Assembly: GCA_038137215.1 (NCBI GenBank) | Contig: JAYQBG010000004.1 | Location: 1 to 64,000 of the forward strand | From: JABJAG01 sp038137215 | GTDB lineage: Bacteria > Pseudomonadota > Alphaproteobacteria > UBA6615 | Reading direction: 5' to 3' | Length of the DNA: 64,000 nt | Part shown: positions 34,447 through 44,027 of the stretch, in pieces | Position numbering within the stretch: the first letter of the stretch is position 1 | How the letters are laid out: each line of letters begins with the position of its first letter | Program-made: the position numbers and the translations under genes | The notes under the pieces: generated by a model | The model's database searches: none | Seen by the model: only the letters and a program-made list of their open reading frames with translations | Told to the model about the DNA's origin: nothing

Positions 34447-36669
34447 TCAGCCAAACCGTGGCGCGGACGGGAAGCCCCGCGGCACCTTGCGGCCTGCCTG
34501 GGCCCGTTTGCCGACCCAGTCGGCCAGCTCATCCGCCGTAAAGGTCCGGTGACGATCGCCGGTTCGCGTCGTCAGGCCTTCGGCCATCGCAAACACGGCC
34601 ACATCGGCCAGGCTGTCGCCGGAATAGTTCTGAAGCTTCACACCCCGGCCCCGGGACATCTCGGGCACCTCGCTCAACGGGAAGATCAGCAACTTGCGCT
34701 TCTTGCCCAGCACGGCGAGATGATCACCCTCGGCATTCGCACAGGCCGCTGCTTCGACATCGCCCTTCACGTTCAAAACCTGCTTGCCGTTTTTCGTCTG
34801 GCCGATGACATCATCCTCGGCGACCACAAAACCGCGCCCGTCACTTGATGCGACAACCAGCTTCGCGCCGGGCTTGTAGACGCGCAGGGCAACAATGTCG
34901 GCGTCGTTCTCCATATCGAACATCAGCCGCAGCGGTTCACCATGGCCACGTCCGCCCGGAAGCTTGTCGATGCCAACGGTGTAGAAGCGGCCATTCGTGC
35001 CAAGCACCAGCAACTTGTCCGTGGTCTCGGCCTCCAGGACAAAGCGGCCCTTGTCGCCTTCCTTGAACTTCAGGTCCCCGGCATCAATCCCGTGGCCCTT
35101 GATCGCGCGCACCCAACCCTTGTCGGAGCAGACCACCGTCACCGGTTCCTTTTCGATCATGGCCTCGACCGGCACCGCGACAGGCTCCGGCGCAGCCGCG
35201 ATATCCGTTCGCCGCTTGCCGAGTTCGGTTTTCGGGCCATACTTCTTCTTCAGTTCGGCAACTTCGCCCGCCAGATGCTTGAGGCGCCTGGCCTTGTCCT
35301 TGAGCAAACCCTTCAGGGATTTCTGTTCGCTTTCAAGGCCGTCGATCTCTTCCCGGATCGCAATTTCTTCCAGCCGCCGCAGCGAGCGCAATCGCATATT
35401 CAGAATTGCGTCGACCTGGGCATCGTTGAGGTCCCAGCGCTTCTTCATTTCCGCACGCGGATCGTCTTCTTCGCGGATGATGGCGATCACCTCATCCAGA
35501 TTGAGGAAAACAATCATGTAGCCCTGCAGGACGTTCAGGCGATCCGCGATCTTCTCCAGCCGGTGCTTGGTCACCCGGACCAGCACATCGTGACGATGAT
35601 CGAGATAGGCCTGCAGGACCTCCCGCAAGGTCATCACCCGCGGCACGTGATCGGCGTCGAGAACGTTCATGTTCAGCGAAACACGCGATTCCATCTCCGT
35701 GTTGCGGAACAGGCTTTCCATCAGCATTTCCGCCGTGACGTTCCGGCTCTTGGGTTCCAGAACCAGCCGGATATCATCCGCGGATTCATCCCTTATGTCG
35801 CCAAGCAGCGGGAGCTTGCGGTTGTGCATCAGCTCTGCAATCCGCTCGATCAGGCGCGATTTCTGAACCTGATAGGGAATCTCGGTGATCACGACCTGAT
35901 ACTGCCCGCGGCCCAAATCTTCCTGCTCCCACCGGGCGCGAACCCGCAAACTGCCCCGGCCGGACGAATAGGCCTCGACGAGCGTCTCGCGGTCCTCGAC
36001 CAGAACTCCGCCGGTTGGAAAATCCGGCCCGGGCATCAGATCCACCAGCTTCGCGATGGTCGCGTTGGGCGTCTTCAGGAGATGTGAGAGCGCATCGCAA
36101 ATTTCACCCACATTGTGTGGCGGGATACTGCTTGCCATACCCACGGCAATGCCTGTCGCACCGTTGGCGAGCAAATTGGGAAAATTCGACGGCAGAACGA
36201 CCGGTTCACTGCCCTCGCCATCATAGGTCTCGCGAAAATCCACCGCGTTATCGTCGATGCCGTCCAGCAGCGCCTGGGCCACCTCGGTCATGCGGGCCTC
36301 GGTGTAACGCATGGCCGCGGCATTATCGCCATCCACATTGCCGAAATTGCCCTGACCGTCCACCAGCGGGTAACGCACGGCGAATTCCTGGGCCAGCCGT
36401 ACCAATGCGTCATAGATCGCCTGATCGCCATGGGGGTGGTACTTACCCATGACATCACCGACCACGCGGGCGCATTTCTTGTATCCCTGATCGGGATCCA
36501 GCCGGAGCTGGCGCATCGCATGCAGCAGACGCCGATGGACCGGTTTCAGGCCGTCCCGCACATCAGGCAGTGACCGCGCCATGATGGTGGACAGAGCATA
36601 ACTCAGATAGCGCTCGCTGAGCGCATCCTTGAAGGCTTCCTGGCGAACCCCGCCGCCGACAATTGTCAT
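34447..36669 (-). CDS. parC: DNA topoisomerase IV subunit A
   Basis: Cleaves and rejoins DNA in chromosome decatenation together with ParE. The 740-residue protein starts with the breakage-rejoining domain: RYLSYALSTIMARSLPDVRD, LKPVHRRLLHAM, and active-site Tyr122 in MRYTEARMTE. A coiled-coil part follows near 430-480, then a degenerate gyrase-type beta-propeller (RGVKLQNYSGDSLADVAVF). There is no full GyrA box, which fits ParC rather than GyrA. It follows recO by 53 bases. Confidence 0.96.
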   Translation of the reverse strand: MTIVGGGVRQEAFKDALSERYLSYALSTIMARSLPDVRDGLKPVHRRLLHAMRQLRLDPDQGYKKCARVVGDVMGKYHPHGDQAIYDALVRLAQEFAVRYPLVDGQGNFGNVDGDNAAAMRYTEARMTEVAQALLDGIDDNAVDFRETYDGEGSEPVVLPSNFPNLLANGATGIAVGMASSIPPHNVGEICDALSHLLKTPNATIAKLVDLMPGPDFPTGGVLVEDRETLVEAYSSGRGSLRVRARWEQEDLGRGQYQVVITEIPYQVQKSRLIERIAELMHNRKLPLLGDIRDESADDIRLVLEPKSRNVTAEMLMESLFRNTEMESRVSLNMNVLDADHVPRVMTLREVLQAYLDHRHDVLVRVTKHRLEKIADRLNVLQGYMIVFLNLDEVIAIIREEDDPRAEMKKRWDLNDAQVDAILNMRLRSLRRLEEIAIREEIDGLESEQKSLKGLLKDKARRLKHLAGEVAELKKKYGPKTELGKRRTDIAAAPEPVAVPVEAMIEKEPVTVVCSDKGWVRAIKGHGIDAGDLKFKEGDKGRFVLEAETTDKLLVLGTNGRFYTVGIDKLPGGRGHGEPLRLMFDMENDADIVALRVYKPGAKLVVASSDGRGFVVAEDDVIGQTKNGKQVLNVKGDVEAAACANAEGDHLAVLGKKRKLLIFPLSEVPEMSRGRGVKLQNYSGDSLADVAVFAMAEGLTTRTGDRHRTFTADELADWVGKRAQAGRKVPRGFPSAPRFG

Positions 36670-36722
36670 GTCAGAAACTCCATTGAACAGGCGCCACTTG
36701 TAGGCGTTGCGCCTGAGTCACC

Positions 36723-37490
36723 TCAACAATCCGCGTTGCTGTCGTCTGCACTCCCGGACGCGCGGGAAATCAGGACTTCGAGGCGTTCGCGGGCCGCAGG
36801 CAGACCGCGATCGAGCGGATCGAACGCGTGTCGGGCAAGGAAAAAGCCCGTAAGCTTCAGACCATCGGCAAAGTCCGCATCATCCGCCCCCGCACCCCGG
36901 CCATCCGGCCGCAAAAAACGGGGCAGAACGAGCATTCGCTCCCGATACGGGTGGCCGGCGGTTCTCGACACCGCCCGGCCCGAGCGTGGACTCACGTAGA
37001 TCAGGTCCTCGACCTCGCCGGTGGATACGCAGGACGTCAGGTCCAGCCCGAAACCGAGTTCCTGGAGAAGCCCGAGCTCCCACTGGATATAAACCGCCGG
37101 CCAGATATCGAGCCCCGTATCCGACAACGCATCCAGAAGGACGCGGGTGGCTTCATACAACCCGGGATACGGCTCGCGCTCCGGGATCACCGCCTCAACC
37201 ACCGCGCAGGCAGCCGACAAGGCGGCCAGACGCGCGGGCTCGTCCATGAACTGCGCAGCCAGATGCCGCGTCGGCTCAATCGTATATCGGCCCAGATGCT
37301 CGTTGAGACGCGCACGCCAGACGGCGTCCACGAGATTGCCCGGCTCAACCGTCCCGCGTTTGCTGCGGGATGCGCCGCCATGCATCAGGCCGGCATGGCG
37401 TCCGTGGTCACGGGTGAGCAACTGCACCACTGCAGCGCCTTCGCCATGCGGTCTGGCTGCCAGAACGATGCCTTCGTCACGCCATTCCAT
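36723..37490 (-). CDS. recO: DNA repair protein RecO
   Basis: Helps RecR load RecA onto SSB-coated single-stranded DNA. The 255-residue protein opens with MEWRDEGIVLAARPHGEGAA, the OB-fold start of RecO, continues with GHAGLMHGGASRSKRGTVEP and the middle YPGLYEATRVLLDAL. The zinc-finger cysteines of some RecO proteins are mostly absent; only CVST remains. Position after era is conserved in alphaproteobacteria. It is 70 bases after era. Confidence 0.95.
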   Translation of the reverse strand: MEWRDEGIVLAARPHGEGAAVVQLLTRDHGRHAGLMHGGASRSKRGTVEPGNLVDAVWRARLNEHLGRYTIEPTRHLAAQFMDEPARLAALSAACAVVEAVIPEREPYPGLYEATRVLLDALSDTGLDIWPAVYIQWELGLLQELGFGLDLTSCVSTGEVEDLIYVSPRSGRAVSRTAGHPYRERMLVLPRFLRPDGRGAGADDADFADGLKLTGFFLARHAFDPLDRGLPAARERLEVLISRASGSADDSNADC

Positions 37491-37560
37491 AGAGTTTCAC
37501 TCAACGGGGTTTGGCCGATCATGGAACACATTCCGCCGCGCCGGGGCAATCCATACAGGT

Positions 37561-38463
37561 TCAGGCGTCGAAACGGAGACCCCATTCGCGAAAATGACCC
37601 GGGTCGTCGGCCCATTTTTCGCGGACCTTCACGCGGACAAACAGATGGACCTGACGACCGAGCAATTCGGCGAGTTCTTCCTGTGCTTCTGCCCGTATGC
37701 GCTTGATCATCTGGCCTCCCTTGCCGACGACAATGCCCTTGTGGGAGTCCCGCGCCACCACGATGGCCTGTTCGACCCGGGCACTGCCATTGTCGAAGTC
37801 TTCCCAGCTCTCGGTTTCCACCGACAGGGCATAGGGCAGTTCCTGATGTAGATAGAGATAGGCTTTCTCGCGGGTCATCTCCGCGGCCAACAGGCGTTGC
37901 GGCAGGTCCGAAATTTCATCTTCCGGGAACAACCAGGGACCTTCCGGCATGCGTTCAGCGAGCGCATCTTCGAGATCCTGAACGCCGCTGCCATTCAGAG
38001 CAGAGATCATGAAGGTCCGCTCGAACGACGCCAGTTCATTCAGTTCCTCCGCCAATGCCAGCAACGCTTCGCGGCGTACTGTATCCACCTTGTTGAGGAC
38101 GAGTGTGGCCGCGACACCCCGCTCCTTCAGCCCCTCTGCAATCCGGCGCGTATCCTTGTCGATACCGCGTTTAACATCCACCAGCAGCAACAGGACATCC
38201 GCATCCGCGGTTCCGCTCCAGGCTGCATCAACCATGGCGCGGTCGAGACGGCGTTTGGGCACAAAGATGCCGGGCGTATCCACATAGACAATCTGCGTAT
38301 TGTCGTGGAGTGCAACACCCCGGACGCGTATTCGGGTCGTCTGCACCTTCGGCGACACGATCGACACCTTCGCACCCACAAGGCGATTTACGAGGGTGGA
38401 TTTTCCGGCATTCGGTGCACCCAGCACCGAGACGATTCCGCAGCGGGTCGCGTCGTCAGGCAT
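37561..38463 (-). CDS. era: GTPase Era
   Basis: Essential GTPase that matures 16S rRNA and the 30S subunit. The 300-residue protein has G1 (GAPNAGKSTLVNRLVG), the switch region with VQTTRIRVRGVAL, G3 (VDTPGIFVPKRRLD), G4 (NKVDTV) and a C-terminal KH domain with IVVGKGGQMIKRIRAEAQEE. All parts are intact. Its ATG lies eight bases inside the end of rnc, a conserved arrangement. Confidence 0.98.
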   Translation of the reverse strand: MPDDATRCGIVSVLGAPNAGKSTLVNRLVGAKVSIVSPKVQTTRIRVRGVALHDNTQIVYVDTPGIFVPKRRLDRAMVDAAWSGTADADVLLLLVDVKRGIDKDTRRIAEGLKERGVAATLVLNKVDTVRREALLALAEELNELASFERTFMISALNGSGVQDLEDALAERMPEGPWLFPEDEISDLPQRLLAAEMTREKAYLYLHQELPYALSVETESWEDFDNGSARVEQAIVVARDSHKGIVVGKGGQMIKRIRAEAQEELAELLGRQVHLFVRVKVREKWADDPGHFREWGLRFDA

Positions 38464-39124
38464 CCTGTATCACTCCCAGACGCGTCAGCATAACTGCTGC
38501 CGCGTCCTGTTCTGCTGATCTTTTGTTCGGCCCCGTCGCCTGCGCCGGTTTCTGGTTTTCAATCAGAACCTCGACTGTGAAAACGGGGGCGTGGTCCGGA
38601 CCGCTTCGCCCAACATCACGGTACACCGGCAAGGGATAGCCCTGCGCCTGCGACCATTCCTGGAGTGCGGTCTTTGCATCGCGCGGCGGACGCGAGCGCG
38701 TTTCGACCAAAGGGTCCCATGTCTTCCGAATAAAGCGCTCAGCCACTTCCATGCCACCATCGAGATAGAGCGCCGCAATCAAAGCCTCCACCATGTCGGC
38801 AAGGATGTTGTCGTTCATCACACCCGGCGAGATCCGGGCCGCCTGTTCGATTCCGACCCCGGCCCCCACCTGTGCCAGCGTTTCAGCCTGCACCAGCGCG
38901 GCAAAGCGTCTCCCAATTTCGCCTTCGCTCTCGGCAGGAAATCGCTCGAGCAATAACTGCGCAATCACCAGCCCCAGAACGCGGTCACCGAGAAACTCCA
39001 GGCGCTCATACGAATTGTTGCCCGCGCTGCTCGAATGGCTCAGGGCCCGGATCAGCAAACCCCGATCGGCAAAGCGATGGCCCAGAGCACCACAGAGTTC
39101 ATCGAGGAAATCGCGCCCCGGCAT
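38456..39124 (-). CDS. rnc: Ribonuclease III
   Basis: Double-strand-specific RNase that processes rRNA precursors and regulatory RNA. From the ATG at 39124 the protein has 222 residues. The nuclease signature NNSYERLEFLGDRVLGLVIA supplies metal-binding Glu43 and Asp47, with further acidic residues in ILADMVEALIAALYLDGG. The C-terminal dsRNA-binding domain starts at KTALQEWSQAQGYPLP. The ATG shares one base with the lepB stop. A longer reading from 39178 would run back into lepB. Confidence 0.97.
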   Translation of the reverse strand: MPGRDFLDELCGALGHRFADRGLLIRALSHSSSAGNNSYERLEFLGDRVLGLVIAQLLLERFPAESEGEIGRRFAALVQAETLAQVGAGVGIEQAARISPGVMNDNILADMVEALIAALYLDGGMEVAERFIRKTWDPLVETRSRPPRDAKTALQEWSQAQGYPLPVYRDVGRSGPDHAPVFTVEVLIENQKPAQATGPNKRSAEQDAAAVMLTRLGVIQDA

Positions 39125-39867
39125 CAATCGATGGAATCGAAGATACGATTGAAACGGGTGGCCTCCGGCCATTTCCAAGGCTGTAACCAGCCCGCCGAAC
39201 CATCGGTTGAGAAGAAGATGATTTCCGCCCGGCCCACAAAATTCTCAAACGGCACAAAACCCCAGGACCGGCTGTCGTTACTGTCATCGCGATTGTCTCC
39301 GACAGCAAAGTAGTTCCCCGGTGGCACAACAAACTCACGGGTGTTGTCCGCGGGTCCGCGATCGCCCTGGGATTCGCGGATCGTATAGGTCTTGCCGTTG
39401 GGCAAGGTTTCCTCGTACTGCGCAACCCGCCGCACACTTCCGCGGAAATCACGCGAGACGTGGTCCTCAATCCGCCGTCGCGGGACAACGGTCCCGTTCA
39501 AATAGAGCCGGCCGTCGATCATCTGAACGCGGTCCCCGGGCATCCCGACAACCCGCTTGATGAAATCGTCACGATTGCTTGGGGGATGGCGAAAAACCGC
39601 CACATCACCGCGTTCCGGCTCACTGGCGAAAATCCGACCTGAAAAGAACCCAAGCCCAAACGGCAGGGAATACCGGCTGTAGCCGTAGGAATATTTGGAG
39701 ACGAAAAGGTAGTCACCGACCAGCAGGGTCGGGATCATCGACCCGGAAGGAATATTGAAGGGCTGAAACAACAGCGTCCGCACCACACCCGCAATCAGCA
39801 GGGCATAGATGATCGTACGCAAGGTCTCGAACGAACCGCCCGACTTCTTGTTTCTGTCTTTCGCCAT
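39124..39867 (-). CDS. lepB: Signal peptidase I
   Basis: Membrane serine protease removing signal peptides from exported proteins. The 247-residue protein has one N-terminal membrane helix (LRTIIYALLIAGVVRTLL), catalytic Ser43 in IPSGSMIPTLLVGDYL and Lys104 in DDFIKRVVGMPGD. The later box GDNRDDSNDSRSWGFVP is also intact. It lies upstream of rnc, with which it is coupled, and downstream of acpS. Confidence 0.98.
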   Translation of the reverse strand: MAKDRNKKSGGSFETLRTIIYALLIAGVVRTLLFQPFNIPSGSMIPTLLVGDYLFVSKYSYGYSRYSLPFGLGFFSGRIFASEPERGDVAVFRHPPSNRDDFIKRVVGMPGDRVQMIDGRLYLNGTVVPRRRIEDHVSRDFRGSVRRVAQYEETLPNGKTYTIRESQGDRGPADNTREFVVPPGNYFAVGDNRDDSNDSRSWGFVPFENFVGRAEIIFFSTDGSAGWLQPWKWPEATRFNRIFDSID

Positions 39868-39972
39868 GCCTTGGCCCTTAAGTATCAGTTTGGCGCGGGG
39901 AACGCGCGTTCTAACGGCATCGCATGGATTGCACCAGTCATGATTGATGCAACGCCACGCGGAAAGGACGGA

Positions 39973-40416
39973 TCAGTCGTCCAGATCCGGGATTGCGGAG
40001 ATGATGACAATGGCCTGTGAGATGGGAGGTTCGTCGGTCAGGGACAATTCGATCAGCGGCTTCATGCCCGGTGGTGTGATCTCCGCAAGTCGCGCCGCAG
40101 CACCGTTTGTCAGCGCCAGGGTCGGCTTGCCCGATGGCAGATTGATCACGCCCATATCTCGCCAGAAGACCCCTTTTCGAAACCCCGTCCCCAATGCCTT
40201 GGAACAGGCCTCCTTTGCGGCGTAGCGCTTGGCGTAGCTGTCTGCACGGTTCCGACGCCGGTCTGATTTCGCGCGTTCGGTTTCAGTGAAGCAACGTGCC
40301 GTGAACCGATCTCCGAAACGCTCGAGTGTCCGTTCAATCCGTGTGATATCTATAAGGTCGCTGCCCAGCCCGATGATCATCGGATACATGGGAATCGCGG
40401 GACTTTCATCACTCAT
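39973..40416 (-). CDS. acpS: Holo-[acyl-carrier-protein] synthase
   Basis: Adds the phosphopantetheine arm to acyl carrier protein. The 147-residue protein has MIIGLGSDLIDITRIERTLE with the metal-binding Asp, then RFTARCFTETERAKSDRR and AKRYAAKEACSKALGTGF, the AcpS signature. The reading starts at 40416, where the ATG overlaps the pdxJ stop by four bases. This adds about 12 residues before the usual start, so an internal ATG is possible. Confidence 0.97.
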   Translation of the reverse strand: MSDESPAIPMYPMIIGLGSDLIDITRIERTLERFGDRFTARCFTETERAKSDRRRNRADSYAKRYAAKEACSKALGTGFRKGVFWRDMGVINLPSGKPTLALTNGAAARLAEITPPGMKPLIELSLTDEPPISQAIVIISAIPDLDD

Positions 40417-41180
40417 GCAATGGCCTCGCCCAACGCTTCAGCCCGTGCCTTGTCCATCAATCGGCGCATCCGCTTGATGGAGCTATCGAGACCTTCGAAG
40501 ATCGCTTCCCCGATCAGGAAATGCCCGATATTGAGTTCCTCGATCTCCGTGATTGCCGCGATGGGACCAACAGTGTCGAACGTGATGCCATGACCGGCAT
40601 GCATTTTCAGGCCGATCTCAACGCCATAAGCCGTCGCATCGACAATACTGACCAGAAGACGCTCGGCCTCGGCTTCATGCCCCGCTATCAGGGCATCGCA
40701 ATAGGCCCCGACATGGATTTCGACCGCGGGGGCGCCGATGGACCTGGACGCCTCCAGTTGCGCCCGATCCGGCTCGATAAACATCGAGACGATGGCGCCA
40801 CGCGCACCCAGGTCATCCACGAACCGCTTCAGATGATTGTGTCCCGACACAACATCCAGTCCGCCTTCAGTAGTCCGCTCCTCGCGCCGCTCTGGCACGA
40901 TGCAAACCGCATGCGGACCGTGCCGCAACGCGATGTCGAGCATCTCATCGGTCGCTGCCATCTCGAGCGTCAACGGAATATCAATGGCATCCAGCAGGCG
41001 CATCAGATCATCGTCGGAAATGTGACGCCGATCCTCCCGCAGATGCGCCACGATACTGTCGGCACCGGCTTGCGCAGCCGTTCGCGCGGCACGCACAGGA
41101 TCGGGATGACCGCCCCCGCGCGCATTCCGGATGGTTGCGACATGATCCACGTTAACGCCAAGGCGCAATTCAGAAGTCAT
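40413..41180 (-). CDS. pdxJ: Pyridoxine 5'-phosphate synthase
   Basis: Forms pyridoxine phosphate from deoxyxylulose phosphate and aminoacetone phosphate in the DXP-dependent B6 pathway. The 255-residue protein starts with LRLGVNVDHVATIRNARGG, then IVAHLREDRRHISDDDLMRL and ALRHGPHAVCIVPERREERT, and closes with ELNIGHFLIGEAIFEGL. All are conserved in PdxJ. It supplies cofactor for GlyA and the PLP decarboxylase in the window. It follows rsh on the same strand. Confidence 0.98.
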   Translation of the reverse strand: MTSELRLGVNVDHVATIRNARGGGHPDPVRAARTAAQAGADSIVAHLREDRRHISDDDLMRLLDAIDIPLTLEMAATDEMLDIALRHGPHAVCIVPERREERTTEGGLDVVSGHNHLKRFVDDLGARGAIVSMFIEPDRAQLEASRSIGAPAVEIHVGAYCDALIAGHEAEAERLLVSIVDATAYGVEIGLKMHAGHGITFDTVGPIAAITEIEELNIGHFLIGEAIFEGLDSSIKRMRRLMDKARAEALGEAIA

Positions 41181-41253
41181 TGAACTGTCTCATGGTTTCG
41201 GGATGAGAAGATAAAATCGGACTTCGGGTCGGGAAGGTCAAGCGCTTCCAAGC

Positions 41254-43437
41254 TCAGCTTCGGGCCCGCTCGACCGAACTGATCGATTTCTGACCACGCA
41301 GCGTGGTCAAAATCGCGTTGAGATGCTTGGCGTCCTGAACCTCGATATCGACATCCATATCGAAGAAATCGGCCGTCCGATTGGTAAATTTTAGATTCGA
41401 GATATTGCCGCCCGATGCCGCAATGGTCGCCGCCAGCTCGGCCAGACTCCCCGGCTCGTTGACAAGAGTGACGGTCAGGCGGCTGACGAGTTCGCTACCG
41501 GCAACATCCGAATCGGGATCCCAGGACACATCGACCCAGCGTTCCGGACTGTCCGCAAACGCTTCCAGCGTCATGCAATCGATCGTGTGGATCGTCGCCC
41601 CCTTGCCCGTGGTCATCACCCCGACGATCCGGTCTCCCGGAAGCGGGTAACAACATTTCGCCATGTGAACAGCAATTCCGGGAGTCAGACCGCTGATCGG
41701 TATCGCGTGTTCCCCATCGGCCACGGGTGCGCGCTTTTTCCGTCGCAGGGAGAATATCGAACCCGAACTCTTCTTCGAGCTGCCCTCATCGGCTTCGTCG
41801 GGAAAGACCACGCGCGCCACATCTCGGCCGGTGTAAATTCCCTGCCCCACCATCGCGTAAAGATCGCCGGGGGATTCGGCGTGGAACTCGGCCAGTGCGG
41901 TATCGAAGGTCGCGTCCTCTATTTTTTTGTCGTACCGGCCAAAAGCTTTCGCGACGATGCTGCGTCCCAAGTCAACATACTGACGCATCTCCACTTCGCG
42001 CAGCACACGACGAATACGCGCACGCGCCTTGCCAGTAACGACCAGTTTCTCCCAATCCGGCGACGGCGTCTGGTTCTTCGAGGTCAGAATTTCAACCTGA
42101 TCGCCGTTCTGCAATGCCGTGCGCAGCGGCATGTTCCGGCCGTTGATCTTCGCCCCGACACATTTGTCCCCGATATCGGTGTGCACGGCATAGGCGAAAT
42201 CGATCGGCGTGGCGCCGCGCGGCAGTGAAAACACTTCGCCCTTGGGCGAGAAGCAGAACACCTGGTCGGAAAACATTTCCAGGCGGGTATGGACCAGGAA
42301 GTCTTCCGGCGCTGCCGCGTTTTCGAGGATTTCAAGCAACTCCTGGAGCCAGCGGTACTGGCGGTTCTCTTCCTGCACAGCATCGGAAGCCGGCCCTGAG
42401 CCTATCTCCTTGTAAACCCAGTGCGCGGCCACGCCCCGTTCGGCAACATCGTGCATCTCGGGCGTCCGCATCTGAATCTCGATCCGGTGGTCGGCCAACC
42501 CGACAACACCGGTGTGCAATGACCGGTAACCGTTCGGTTTGGGGGTCGAGATGTAGTCCTTGAACCGTCCCGGTACGACCTGATACCGGCCGTGCACCAC
42601 GCCAAGCGCCTGGTAACAATCCGCCACGGTCGGCACGACAACCCGGAACGCTATGATATCTGAAAGCTGTTCAACCGATGACTGGGTCCGTTGCATCTTG
42701 CGCCAGATCGAGTAGGGCGATTTCTCCCGTCCGGCGATATCTACTTCGATCCCGGATTCTGCGAAGAGATCGCGAAGCTCTCCAAGGACAGCTTCCACAA
42801 CGCTCTCACCCTCGTTGCGTAGAAACTCGAGGCGCGCCACGATCGAGTCCCGCGCATCGGGATAGAGCTCGCGAAACGCCAGGTCCTCCAGCTCATCCTT
42901 GATGTCGTGCATACCGATGCGCTCGGCCAAAGGCGCATAGATATCCATGGTTTCATGAGCGATCCGCCGCCGCCCTTCCTCTTTCTTCATATGGTCGAGC
43001 GTACGCATATTGTGGAGGCGATCTGCGAGCTTCACGAGAAGCACCCGGATATCGCGGCTCATGGCCAGAAGCAGCTTGCGAAAGTTTTCAGCCTGTTTGG
43101 CCCGGTCCGACTGAAGCTCAAGCTGCGTCAGCTTGGTCACGCCGTCCACAAGCTGGGCGATCTCCTCTCCGAAGAGTTCGGCAATCTGATCGCGGGTCGC
43201 GTCAGTGTCCTCGACCGTATCGTGCAACAGCGCGGTAATGATCGAGGCCGTATCCAGCCGATAATTGGTCAGGATACCGGCCACCTCGAGCGGGTGGCTG
43301 AAATAGGGGTCTCCGGAAGCGCGCTTCTGGGATCCATGCGCCTGCATGGCAAAGACATAGGCACGGTTGAGCGCCTCCTCATCCACGCTGGGATCGTAGG
43401 CGCGCACGCGTTCGACAAGTTCAAACTGACGCATCAT
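41254..43437 (-). CDS. rsh: Bifunctional (p)ppGpp synthetase/hydrolase, Rel/Spo homologue
   Basis: Makes and breaks the stringent-response alarmone. The 727-residue protein has an N-terminal HD hydrolase (YFSHPLEVAGIL, ALLHDTVEDTDAT), a synthetase domain (GREKSPYSIWRKM, RFKDYISTPKPNGYRSLHT), TGS (VFCFSPKGEVFSLPRGAT) and a C-terminal ACT domain (LVNEPGSLAELAATIAASGG). Both catalytic halves look intact. The ATG pair at 43434-43437 is chosen over a GTG at 43443; none has a clear ribosome site. A strong terminator separates it from rpoZ, so it has its own promoter. Confidence 0.97.
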   Translation of the reverse strand: MMRQFELVERVRAYDPSVDEEALNRAYVFAMQAHGSQKRASGDPYFSHPLEVAGILTNYRLDTASIITALLHDTVEDTDATRDQIAELFGEEIAQLVDGVTKLTQLELQSDRAKQAENFRKLLLAMSRDIRVLLVKLADRLHNMRTLDHMKKEEGRRRIAHETMDIYAPLAERIGMHDIKDELEDLAFRELYPDARDSIVARLEFLRNEGESVVEAVLGELRDLFAESGIEVDIAGREKSPYSIWRKMQRTQSSVEQLSDIIAFRVVVPTVADCYQALGVVHGRYQVVPGRFKDYISTPKPNGYRSLHTGVVGLADHRIEIQMRTPEMHDVAERGVAAHWVYKEIGSGPASDAVQEENRQYRWLQELLEILENAAAPEDFLVHTRLEMFSDQVFCFSPKGEVFSLPRGATPIDFAYAVHTDIGDKCVGAKINGRNMPLRTALQNGDQVEILTSKNQTPSPDWEKLVVTGKARARIRRVLREVEMRQYVDLGRSIVAKAFGRYDKKIEDATFDTALAEFHAESPGDLYAMVGQGIYTGRDVARVVFPDEADEGSSKKSSGSIFSLRRKKRAPVADGEHAIPISGLTPGIAVHMAKCCYPLPGDRIVGVMTTGKGATIHTIDCMTLEAFADSPERWVDVSWDPDSDVAGSELVSRLTVTLVNEPGSLAELAATIAASGGNISNLKFTNRTADFFDMDVDIEVQDAKHLNAILTTLRGQKSISSVERARS

Positions 43438-43469
43438 GTGCACATCATAGGCATGAAACCCCGTGGACG

Positions 43470-43501
43470 AAAAAGCCCGGACACAGGAATTGTGTCCGGG
43501 C
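43470..43501 (-). terminator. Rho-independent terminator after rpoZ
   Basis: GCCCGGACACA and its exact complement form an 11-bp stem (43475-43501) around a 5-base loop. On the minus strand it is followed by T5. It lies about 60 bases after the rpoZ stop and just upstream of rsh. Confidence 0.9.
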
Positions 43502-43563
43502 CGTCATCGAATTCGCGAAAATATCGTGAGGTGCCGGGAACACCTCAGGCAACAGGGGTGGGT

Positions 43564-43956
43564 CTAGCTATCCGAGCTTTCGTCAACCGCATCCTCAAAA
43601 CGCATCTGCGGCATATCCGGCTCCGCAGCTTCTTCACCATCGGCAACAGGAGCTTCAACTTCAACTCCGGGAATATTGCTCTCGGATTCCAGAAGTTCGA
43701 TGACCTCGTCCTCTTCCGGCAGGTCGAACTCGACATGCTTTTGCTGCCCAACGATCAGGGCTTCCTGGAGGCCTTCGACATCCACGGTTTCATCTGCGAT
43801 TTCGCGCAGGGCAATCACGGGGTTCTTGTCGTTGTCCCGCTCAACCGTGATCGGTGCTCCGGCAGAAATCTCGCGGGCACGCTGACCGGCAACCATCACC
43901 AGGTCAAAACGGTTCGGAATACGTTCAATGCAGTCTTCAACTGTTACGCGGGCCAT
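43564..43956 (-). CDS. rpoZ: RNA polymerase omega subunit
   Basis: Small core subunit that helps assemble RNA polymerase and, in proteobacteria, forms a ppGpp site. The 130-residue protein starts MARVTVEDCIERIPNRFDLV, then VMVAGQRAREISAGAP and KNPVIALREIADETV, the RpoZ signature. An acidic tail of about 60 residues extends past the usual domain. GGAG lies eight bases before the ATG at 43956; the frame stays open further upstream, but that is not coding. Its position next to rsh is conserved. Confidence 0.96.
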   Translation of the reverse strand: MARVTVEDCIERIPNRFDLVMVAGQRAREISAGAPITVERDNDKNPVIALREIADETVDVEGLQEALIVGQQKHVEFDLPEEDEVIELLESESNIPGVEVEAPVADGEEAAEPDMPQMRFEDAVDESSDS

Positions 43957-44027
43957 TCCACTATCTCCGGGGCCTAAATTTTGATTTTGACAGGTATATA
44001 GGCGCAAAAACGCCCAAAGCCAACCGT